From NCBI GenBank assembly GCA_034086685.1, contig JAXDZY010000142.1:1-9357 (forward strand): a stretch of DNA of 9,357 bases, given 5' to 3'. Below, piece after piece: positions 1-5,468 of the stretch; within the stretch, counting starts at the first letter, position 1, and each line of letters begins with the position of its first letter. The position numbers were made by a program, and so were the translations under genes. This DNA comes from TWA4 sp034086685 (GTDB lineage: Bacteria; Bacillota; Clostridia; Lachnospirales; Lachnospiraceae). The notes under the pieces were generated by a model. It was not told the DNA's origin. It did not search any database and saw only the letters and a list, made by a program, of their open reading frames with translations.

Positions 1-149
1 TGGTCGTAAGTGTAATAACGCCTGTCAGTTGGAGTGCGATTTGCTTTCAGAGTTCCTTCCCTATCCCAACGCTGTAGGGTTTTAACAGAAACGCCTGTTA
101 ATTCTGCAAAATCTTTCGGTTTGTAATTTTTAATATTCGACGTGTTCAT
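1..149 (-). CDS. IS607-family serine transposase (TnpA), N-terminal part
   Basis: The minus strand from an ATG at 149 runs off the left edge of the window and gives 49 residues starting MNTSNIKNYKPKDFAELTGV. They form a MerR-like winged HTH (roughly residues 10-45, with VSVKTLQRWDREG and the hallmark TPTDRRYYTY), the DNA-binding head of IS607-family serine recombinase/transposases; the resolvase catalytic domain would lie beyond position 1. These enzymes move their element through a circular intermediate without terminal inverted repeats. The start is supported by GGAGGT at 156-161. tnpB often follows tnpA in this family and would be outside the window. The call rests on a recognised N-terminal sequence; only whether the gene is intact is unknown. 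Confidence 0.88.
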   Translation of the reverse strand, partial: MNTSNIKNYKPKDFAELTGVSVKTLQRWDREGTLKANRTPTDRRYYTYD

Positions 150-169
150 AAATATACCTCCATAAGTAT

Positions 170-198
170 ATTTAAATACATCTAATCACTTTTGTCAA
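170..198 (-). promoter_or_regulatory. Probable promoter of the IS607 transposase
   Basis: On the minus strand a perfect -35 hexamer TTGACA (193-198) is followed after 17 bp by TTAAAT (170-175, 4 of 6 to consensus), with the GGAGGT ribosome binding site and ATG just downstream. The AT-rich stretch also contains a near-palindrome (GTATATTTAAATAC). The element's terminus should lie near or just right of here, but IS607 elements lack inverted repeats, so the exact boundary cannot be drawn. Confidence 0.55.
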
Positions 199-416
199 TA
201 TTTTTTACTACTTATTTTTTTCTCCTTGTAATTTTGAAAATCTGCAGAGCAGTACCCTGCCCTGCTGCAAAACAATTTTCGCGCTACGCAACAGACATTC
301 TGCACAACTTTGAAACGGGCCCCTTTTTCGCCCTGTTTCTGCTCCGGCCCATATATCCCCCTGGAGACTCGTTACCGCTCAGGTACAAAACACAACGGAT
401 CCTCTGCCGTCTGCAG

Positions 417-1433
417 CTACCTCTCCACTGTCACCTCAGTGCTTTGAAGAATCAGGGAGTCCGCCGACTCTCCCGCGGTATACAGCATATACGTTTCATC
501 ATCTTCCCGGATCAGATCATACTCTGCTGTTTCATCTGTTTTCTGCAGTTTGACCAGTATGTATGCCGTTTTCTCTCCCCATTTGATGGAGGCAGGGATC
601 TCATCTTCCGCATAGTTTTCTTCTTTCAGTACCTTCCCGTCCTTATCCTGCCAGGTAAATTTCACCGCCTGAGTCGGGCAGCCACCACGGTATGTGGCCT
701 GGAAAGTATTCTTCATCTCTGTTTTCTTCCCATTATTCACTTCTGTTGCTGTATCGGAAAGTGTCACGGACAGGTCACCTCCGTCCGCACCGACCTGTAC
801 ACCGCCATCCGGAACCAGATAGACTGTTCCGTCCCGGGTTTCATACACTGCATTGCCATACAGCCGCAGTTCTTTTCCATCTGCACATACTTCATAAATC
901 TCCGATCCGTCCTCCTGTATCACATTGTTGACCACGATATCCTGTCCTTCATAAATTTCTTTATATGACTCATCCTTGTAAAGCTCATAATCGGAACCGA
1001 TCTGTGTCTGATCATAATAAAGAATTCCTGAACAGATATTTTCCCGGTCTCCCATGCTCAGCTTCACATCTGTAAAGCAGTCGGAAGCTGCCGTGGCCAG
1101 ATAACTCTGCCCATCATCACTTTTCATTTCCATCACGCCCAGACTGTATCCTTCCAGCCCTTCAAAAATGTATTCCCCCTGCTCCTGATCAAAGGTTCCA
1201 TAGATTTTCTCCTCACTGCCGGAAACAGTTCCCCTTTTCGTCACAGAAGAAATATCCACTCTGTCCCAGTCAGCCGTATCCACATATTCCGTTGTCAGAA
1301 ACATTCCCACCAGCCGGTCGCCGCCGGTCTGTGAATCCCCATCCTCTGCTGCCAGACTGCAGGCCGTAAGCAGACAGACCAGAAGCCCCACCGGCAGGAA
1401 AACAGCTAATGCCGAAAGCCGTACATTTTTCAT
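417..1433 (-). CDS. Secreted lipoprotein of unknown function
   Basis: This 338-residue protein starts with a type II signal peptide: K2 and R5, a hydrophobic run at 8-22 and the lipobox LTAC with lipidated Cys25. It should therefore be anchored on the outer face of the membrane. After a short acidic, Gly/Ser-rich linker the mature part is rich in Asp, Glu, Tyr and Thr, with alternating polar and hydrophobic stretches that suggest beta structure. I recognise no family. The start is set by GAGG 7 bp upstream of the ATG at 1433. It is the last gene of a three-gene operon, 35 bp after the HTH regulator, so it probably works with the membrane protein two genes upstream. No convincing terminator is visible between its stop and position 200. 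Lipoprotein status is solid; function is open. Confidence 0.85.
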   Translation of the reverse strand: MKNVRLSALAVFLPVGLLVCLLTACSLAAEDGDSQTGGDRLVGMFLTTEYVDTADWDRVDISSVTKRGTVSGSEEKIYGTFDQEQGEYIFEGLEGYSLGVMEMKSDDGQSYLATAASDCFTDVKLSMGDRENICSGILYYDQTQIGSDYELYKDESYKEIYEGQDIVVNNVIQEDGSEIYEVCADGKELRLYGNAVYETRDGTVYLVPDGGVQVGADGGDLSVTLSDTATEVNNGKKTEMKNTFQATYRGGCPTQAVKFTWQDKDGKVLKEENYAEDEIPASIKWGEKTAYILVKLQKTDETAEYDLIREDDETYMLYTAGESADSLILQSTEVTVER

Positions 1434-1468
1434 CTTAACGCCTCACTTTCTCTTAAGATTATTCTTTC

Positions 1469-1693
1469 TCATTCCTTCTCAAAGTCCGGATTTCCGTCAA
1501 ATTTCAGAATATCTCCCACATCACATTCCAGATAGTAACAGATTTTATTGATGGTTTCGAAGCGGACACCCTTCGCTTTTCCGCTGCGCAGAATGGACAG
1601 ATTCGCTTCCGTAATGGGAATCAGCCGGCACAGTTCTTTGGAAGTCATCCCCTTTTTCTTCAAAACCTCGTCCAGATGTACTTTAATTGCCAT
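1469..1693 (-). CDS. Small Cro/CI-type HTH transcriptional regulator (YozG-like)
   Basis: The protein has 74 residues from the ATG at 1693 (MAIKVHLDEVLKKKGMTSKE). It is almost entirely one five-helix XRE fold: the recognition part is KELCRLIPITEANLSILRSG followed by FETINKICYYLECDVGDIL, the pattern of the YozG-like regulators that accompany DUF2975 membrane proteins. The ATG at 1693 is preferred over an in-frame TTG at 1705 because GAGGTG lies directly upstream of it. The gene lies 17 bp after the membrane-protein stop, in the same operon. By analogy with its family it probably binds the palindromes at 2804-2842 upstream of the operon and controls its own expression. The HTH is certain; the operator assignment is inference. 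Confidence 0.88.
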   Translation of the reverse strand: MAIKVHLDEVLKKKGMTSKELCRLIPITEANLSILRSGKAKGVRFETINKICYYLECDVGDILKFDGNPDFEKE

Positions 1694-1710
1694 ACCGCAC
1701 CTCAAACATA

Positions 1711-2757
1711 TCAGATAAATAAATCATAATCCTTTTTTAATTCCCGGCCACTGCTCAGGCTTCCTGCAATCAGGCTCAGAATCAGTGAAAATCCGATATA
1801 GCCCAGCGGAATTCCTGCTGTGAAGGTGATGTCACTGCTGCCTGACTGCAGAAACAGGTTCAGCATATTACAGCAGACCGTAAAACTCAGAATCACCACC
1901 AGAGAAATCCCACAGACCCGGGCCAGAAGCTCTGCAGCCTGCACCGTTTTTTCACCGTAAATATCCTCTTCCATGGCATTCAGAAGACTGACAGCCAGAA
2001 TGGAAAGAAGCAGCTGTGCTGCATCGGGCAGATACACCGCCAGAATTTTCAATATCATCAGAAAACTGGTTACCATTCCCACACCTGCGGTATTGCCTTC
2101 CTGTACTTTCTGAACTGAGCTCACAAAATCAACCGGTCCCTTCACAAATACAAGAATAACCATTACAAATCCCAGCAGACAGAAAAAATACCGCAGATTC
2201 CGTATCAGCTTCCGGTTCTCCATAGTCTTCCAGGAAATCAGCAGACGGACCACCAGATACAGAATCAGCAGAGAATCCACTGCCAGCGCACAGGATGCCA
2301 GCAGCACGGAAGATGTAATCTGCACCGCAGATGCCCCTGTAAGCTTGAACAGAAATGCCGGATTAACCGCCAGATACAGAAGTCCGAACAAAAGCAATGA
2401 AAACACCGGCAGGAAAATATCGATTTTTTCCATGGTTTTCCTGCGTCTGATTCCCATCCATACCGCTGCAGGAATCAGAGAGACCAGAATATACAAAATC
2501 CACGCCAGCACATTGCCCGCAGCACCGCTCACCGACAGCCTGCGCAGCATCATGCCGATCTGCGCCCAGGGAAATGCCAGCAGGTTCCATGTATCCGCAG
2601 CACTTCCTGCATTCACCGTAGTTCCTGTATACCCGGAACCTCCTGCATCTGCCCTGAAAAACATCACCACTGCCAGCAGACAGACCACAGCTTCCGCCGC
2701 ATAAACACAGATCAGCCTCACCGCGCCGGAATCCATTTTTTCAAAATAATTCTTCAA
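1711..2757 (-). CDS. Polytopic membrane protein with DUF2975-like C-terminal half
   Basis: An integral membrane protein of about 348 residues with roughly eight hydrophobic segments (in 351-residue numbering from the GTG at 2766: about 17-37, 83-103, 115-134, 147-175, 190-210, 232-262, 282-306 and 318-337). The last half ends in GRELKKDYDLFI, preceded by YGEKTVQAAELLARV before a TM pair. That layout resembles DUF2975 proteins, which end in a similar basic-acidic tail and normally sit beside a YozG-type HTH gene, as here. DUF2975 proteins are usually about half this length, so this would be an extended variant or a distinct family. Start: a GTG at 2766 and a TTG at 2757 are both possible; TTG is preferred because GAGGTG precedes it by 6 bp. 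Substrate and role are unknown. Confidence 0.72.
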   Translation of the reverse strand: MKNYFEKMDSGAVRLICVYAAEAVVCLLAVVMFFRADAGGSGYTGTTVNAGSAADTWNLLAFPWAQIGMMLRRLSVSGAAGNVLAWILYILVSLIPAAVWMGIRRRKTMEKIDIFLPVFSLLLFGLLYLAVNPAFLFKLTGASAVQITSSVLLASCALAVDSLLILYLVVRLLISWKTMENRKLIRNLRYFFCLLGFVMVILVFVKGPVDFVSSVQKVQEGNTAGVGMVTSFLMILKILAVYLPDAAQLLLSILAVSLLNAMEEDIYGEKTVQAAELLARVCGISLVVILSFTVCCNMLNLFLQSGSSDITFTAGIPLGYIGFSLILSLIAGSLSSGRELKKDYDLFI

Positions 2758-2789
2758 AACTATCACCTCGCCTGAATGATTGTATCTTC

Positions 2790-2818
2790 AGTATATTAGT
2801 GAAATTATTGTTTATCAA
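2790..2818 (-). promoter_or_regulatory. Promoter of the membrane protein-HTH-lipoprotein operon
   Basis: On the minus strand TTGATA (2813-2818) and TATACT (2790-2795) are separated by exactly 17 bp and match the sigma-A consensus in 5 of 6 positions each. Transcription would begin near 2783, about 25 bp before the TTG start codon at 2757. The -35 box lies inside the first palindrome (2804-2822), so a protein bound there would block RNA polymerase. Confidence 0.72.
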
Positions 2819-2842
2819 TAATAATTATTGAAAATCGATAAT
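2804..2842. promoter_or_regulatory. Two 20-bp-phased palindromic operators
   Basis: Positions 2804-2822 read ATTATTG-TTTAT-CAATAAT, a perfect palindrome with 7-bp arms and a 5-bp centre. Positions 2824-2842 read ATTATTG-AAAAT-CGATAAT, the same design with one mismatch. The start-to-start distance is 20 bp, about two helical turns, so two dimers would bind on one face of the helix. Site 1 covers the -35 box of the leftward operon. The natural candidate ligand is the HTH protein encoded in that operon. Confidence 0.68.
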
Positions 2843-2894
2843 TTATAACTCTGATCAGTGACATTTAATCTCAGGATAAACAGCGGCTGCAGAC

Positions 2895-2923
2895 TTGACG
2901 CAATATATATCATGATATATACT
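2895..2923 (+). promoter_or_regulatory. vapBC promoter
   Basis: TTGACG (2895-2900) and TATACT (2918-2923) are spaced 17 bp apart, giving a near-consensus sigma-A promoter 27 bp upstream of the vapB start codon. Its spacer and -10 box overlap the palindrome at 2904-2921. Confidence 0.78.
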
Positions 2924-2930
2924 TATATTG
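2901..2930. promoter_or_regulatory. Palindromic operator of vapBC
   Basis: Positions 2904-2921 are an 18-bp perfect palindrome, TATATATCATGATATATA. A second inverted repeat, CAATATA (2901-2907) and TATATTG (2924-2930), brackets it with a centre 3 bp to the right. Both overlap the -10 region. VapB-VapC complexes typically repress their own promoter through such palindromes, so this is the likely autoregulatory site. Confidence 0.68.
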
Positions 2931-2949
2931 TAAAGGAGGTGTTAATACA

Positions 2950-3180
2950 ATGATGACAGCAAAATTATTTGAGAATGGCCGCAGTCAGGCAGTCAGATTG
3001 CCCAAAGAATGCAGATTCCAGGGAGAAGAAGTAGCAGTGAATAAGATCGGCGAAATTGTGATACTGATTCCAAAAGAAAATAAATGGGCCGGTTTCATGG
3101 AGAGTCTGAATCTGTTTTCTGATGACTTCATGGAAGATGGACGTGATCAGCACGTTGCACAGGAGAGAGAAGCATTATGA
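2950..3180 (+). CDS. vapB: VapB-type antitoxin (AbrB/MazE-like)
   Basis: A 76-residue antitoxin. The N-terminal half (residues 3-42) is the swapped-hairpin AbrB fold with the VapB signature AKLFENGRSQAVRLPKE, a dimeric DNA-binding domain. The C-terminal tail (45-76, FMESLNLFSDDFMEDGRD) is the acidic, flexible part that in this family wraps around and inhibits the VapC toxin. AGGAGG at 2934-2939 favours the first of two adjacent ATG codons. The stop codon overlaps the vapC start (ATGA at 3177-3180), indicating translational coupling, as usual for antitoxin-toxin pairs. Regulation is probably by VapBC binding to the palindrome at 2904-2921. Confidence 0.93.
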   Translation: MMTAKLFENGRSQAVRLPKECRFQGEEVAVNKIGEIVILIPKENKWAGFMESLNLFSDDFMEDGRDQHVAQEREAL

Positions 3181-3575
3181 AATATATGCTGGATACAAAT
3201 ATCTGTATTTATGTTATTAAGAAAAAGCCGGAATCTGTAATCCGGAAATTTCTTGAAAAAGAACCTGATGAGTTGTGCATATCAGCCATAACGTATGCAG
3301 AGCTGATGCACGGAGTCGAAAAAAGTCAGGCAATTGAAAAAAACCGTCTGGCGATGTCTTTATTTCTTTCTCCAATTACGATTCTTGAATTTAATGCCAA
3401 CGCTGCAGAAGAATATGGAAAAATCCGGTCAGATCTTGAAAAAAATGGGACACCTATCGGACCCATGGATATGCTGATTGCGGGACACGCGAAGACAGAA
3501 GGACTTATTCTGGTAACCAACAATACAAAGGAATTTAACCGGGTGGATGGATTGAAGGTAGAAAACTGGGTATAA
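3177..3575 (+). CDS. vapC: VapC-type PIN-domain ribonuclease toxin
   Basis: A full-length 132-residue PIN domain. The acidic metal-binding residues are visible: D6 in YMLDTNICIY, E42 in ITYAELMHG, D98 in PIGPMDMLIAGHA, and the C-terminal VTNNTKEF with N116 and E119. VapC enzymes are Mg2+-dependent endoribonucleases that cleave tRNA or rRNA and stop growth when not held by VapB. The sequence IYVIKKKPE and VENWV ending match the large VapC group related to the enterobacterial MvpA/VapC type. AGGAGA at 3161-3166 lies inside vapB. No truncation or missing catalytic residue is seen, so the toxin should be active. The RNA target cannot be read from sequence. Confidence 0.94.
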   Translation: MKYMLDTNICIYVIKKKPESVIRKFLEKEPDELCISAITYAELMHGVEKSQAIEKNRLAMSLFLSPITILEFNANAAEEYGKIRSDLEKNGTPIGPMDMLIAGHAKTEGLILVTNNTKEFNRVDGLKVENWV

Positions 3576-3648
3576 ATGATTACAGAAACAGCACTTCCAT
3601 TTCCCGGTTGCGCAATCCGACAAATTATATTAAACTGTATGTGGAACT

Positions 3649-3685
3649 TTCAGAGTCGGTCTCGAAAACATTTCCTGACTCTGAA
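3649..3685. repeat. Short diverged relative of the adjacent foldback element
   Basis: TTCAGAGTC (3649-3657) and GACTCTGAA (3677-3685) are perfect 9-bp inverted repeats. The interior CTCGAAAACA (3661-3670) followed by TTTCC recurs 58 bp later inside the larger element (3719-3728, then TTTCC at 3736-3740), where 7 extra bases make a hairpin. It therefore looks like a decayed or partial copy of the same repeat lying in tandem. Confidence 0.55.
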
Positions 3686-3698
3686 CAATTATAAAAAT

Positions 3699-3845
3699 GG
3701 TTACTGTTCAGAGCCAACCTCGAAAACACTGCGTGTTTCCTCGGTGTGGCGTATCCGCCAAATAGATTCATACAATAACAGGCTCGTGAATGCAAGCATT
3801 CGTCACCCGTTATTGTATGAATCTGCCTGGCTCTGAACAGTAACC
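3699..3845. mobile_element. MITE-like non-coding foldback element, 147 bp
   Basis: The element has perfect 18-bp terminal inverted repeats, GGTTACTGTTCAGAGCCA at 3699-3716 and its complement at 3828-3845. The identical hexamer AAAAAT flanks it on both sides (3693-3698 and 3846-3851), as expected for a target-site duplication, although the sequence is low in complexity. Inside are further hairpins: AAACAC-TGC-GTGTTT, TGGCG-TATC-CGCCA, a 16-bp perfect inverted repeat AGATTCATACAATAAC with its complement (about 3764-3824), and GAATGC-AA-GCATTC at its tip. No credible coding region is present. It sits between vapC and the PurF homologue and ends 28 bp before that gene's start codon. The parent transposase is not identifiable here. 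Confidence 0.68.
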
Positions 3846-3873
3846 AAAAATTACATAATGTGAGGAGATATTT

Positions 3874-5289
3874 ATGGGAGGATTTTTTGGCGTTGCTTCC
3901 AGATCCAGCTGCACGCTGGATTTATTTTACGGCATTGACTATCATTCACACCTGGGAACCCGAAGAGGCGGCATGGCCGTTCACGGACCTTGCGGCTTCA
4001 ACCGTGCCATTCATAACATTGAGAATTCACCGTTCCGTACAAAATTTGAACGGGATGTGGAAGAACTGGAAGGAAATCTGGGCATCGGATGTATTTCCGA
4101 CAACGAACCCCAGCCCCTGCTGGTACAGTCCCATCTGGGCAGCTTTGCCATCACCACCGTGGGCAAGATCAACAATACGGAAGAGCTTGTGAAAAGCACT
4201 TACGAACATGGCCATACCCATTTTCTGGAGATGAGCGGCGGGCAGATCAATGCCACCGAACTGGTTGCCGCCCTGATCAACCAGCGCAATTCCATCGTGG
4301 AAGGGCTTCAGTATGTCCAGGAAGCAATTGACGGCTCCATGACAATTCTGCTGATGACCGGCGAAGGTATTTATGCAGCCAGAGACCGACGGGGCAGAAC
4401 CCCTGTTGTCATCGGCAAAAAGGATGATGCATTTTGTGTATCTTTTGAGAGTTTTGCCTACGTCAATCTGGGCTACACCGATTTCAGAGAGCTGGGACCT
4501 GCAGAAATCGCCTATATTACCCCGGAAGGTGTGGAAACTCTGTCGGCTCCCGGTAAAGAAATGAAGATCTGTTCTTTCCTGTGGACCTATTACGGTTATC
4601 CCACATCTTCCTACGAAGGCATTAATGTGGAAACCATGCGCTACCGCTGCGGCAGCATGCTGGCAAAGCATGATAAAGACAAAGATCATGTACATCCCGA
4701 TCTGGTAGCCGGCGTACCCGATTCCGGTATTGCCCACGCAGTCGGCTATGCCAATGAATCCGGCATTCCCTTCGCCCGTCCATTTATCAAATATACACCC
4801 ACATGGCCCAGATCCTTCATGCCTCAGAATCAGAGCCAGAGAAATCTGATTGCCCGCATGAAACTGATCCCTGTGAAAGAGCTGATCGAAGGCAAGAAGC
4901 TGCTGCTCATCGATGATTCCATCGTCCGCGGAACCCAGCTGCGGGAAACCACGGAATTCCTGTACCAGAGCGGTGCAAAGGAAGTCCATGTACGCCCTGC
5001 CTGCCCTCCGCTGCTGTTCGGATGCAAATTCCTGAATTTCTCCCGCTCCAAATCTGATCTGGATCTGATCACCCGCCGTGTCATTCTGGCAAGAGAAGGT
5101 GACAAAGCAGAGGAAATGCTGGATGACTACGCCGATCCCTGCAGTAAAAATTACGAAGAGATGCTGGAAGCCATCAGAAAGGAACTGAATTTCACCACGC
5201 TGAATTACCATCGTCTCGATGACCTGGTTGAATCCATCGGACTGGAGCCCTGCAAGCTGTGTACCTACTGCTTTAACGGAAAAGAGTAG
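3874..5289 (+). CDS. PurF-like phosphoribosyltransferase with degenerate glutaminase domain
   Basis: A 471-residue homologue of amidophosphoribosyltransferase, close to the usual PurF length. The C-terminal half has the PRPP-binding loop LLLIDDSIVRGTQ (343-355, D347/D348) and the flexible-loop region WPRSFMPQNQSQRNLIARMKL (311-331). Cysteines C233, C384, C463 and C466 are placed like the [4Fe-4S] ligands of the Bacillus-type enzyme. The N-terminal Ntn-type glutaminase domain lacks its nucleophile: the protein begins MGGFFGVAS where PurF has Cys after Met. The RYSTxG arginine motif is replaced (GIGCISDNEPQP), the NG of the oxyanion loop reads VG (96-97), and the glutamine-binding Asp reads Ala (NATEL). 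GAGGAG 6 bp upstream fixes the start, and an in-frame stop at 3856 rules out a longer form starting with Cys. It probably uses ammonia or another amine, or makes a different product. No other pur gene is adjacent. Confidence 0.85.
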   Translation: MGGFFGVASRSSCTLDLFYGIDYHSHLGTRRGGMAVHGPCGFNRAIHNIENSPFRTKFERDVEELEGNLGIGCISDNEPQPLLVQSHLGSFAITTVGKINNTEELVKSTYEHGHTHFLEMSGGQINATELVAALINQRNSIVEGLQYVQEAIDGSMTILLMTGEGIYAARDRRGRTPVVIGKKDDAFCVSFESFAYVNLGYTDFRELGPAEIAYITPEGVETLSAPGKEMKICSFLWTYYGYPTSSYEGINVETMRYRCGSMLAKHDKDKDHVHPDLVAGVPDSGIAHAVGYANESGIPFARPFIKYTPTWPRSFMPQNQSQRNLIARMKLIPVKELIEGKKLLLIDDSIVRGTQLRETTEFLYQSGAKEVHVRPACPPLLFGCKFLNFSRSKSDLDLITRRVILAREGDKAEEMLDDYADPCSKNYEEMLEAIRKELNFTTLNYHRLDDLVESIGLEPCKLCTYCFNGKE

Positions 5290-5355
5290 AGAGACGCCCC
5301 GGATTAAAAGAATCCCGTGGGACCGGATTGCCTGCTTATCCAAACTGCATATATT

Positions 5356-5408
5356 AAAAGCCATACCGCATTCCCGGTCATAACCGGCATTGCGATATGG
5401 CTTTTTTT
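5356..5408. terminator. Bidirectional rho-independent terminator
   Basis: AAAAGCCATA-CCGCATTCCCGG pairs with CCGGCATTGCGATATGGCTTTT in a long, nearly perfect stem with a short TCATAA loop. A T-run follows on the plus strand (5402-5408) and an A-run on the other side serves the minus strand. It lies between the convergent PurF-like gene (stop 5289) and the ATPase gene (stop 5469) and can end both transcripts. Confidence 0.88.
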
Positions 5409-5468
5409 GCAAAGCATCTCCATATTGCCTTTCTTTTTTGAATTCAGTGTTCTTTCGCAGAATCCTCA

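Noticed and set aside
240..300. Terminator for the lipoprotein operon (GCAG-rich inverted repeat near 243-268)
   Set aside because: The stem is short and mismatched, so it is not convincing as a rho-independent terminator.
192..968. 258-codon plus-strand open frame
   Set aside because: Most of it is antisense to the lipoprotein gene; the product is low in complexity and Cys/Phe/Ile-rich, with no start signals.
3576..3836. 86-codon open frame following vapC
   Set aside because: It has no ribosome binding site and runs through the inverted-repeat element, so the translation is an artefact of the repeat.
3699..3845. Foldback element as a simple transcription terminator for vapBC
   Set aside because: No T-run follows the outer stem, and the nested 18-bp and 16-bp perfect repeats with flanking hexamers are far larger than a terminator needs.
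3874..5289. PurF homologue as a pseudogene
   Set aside because: The frame is full length, with a good ribosome binding site, intact PRPP loop and a terminator. The glutaminase losses are point replacements in a conserved fold, not decay.
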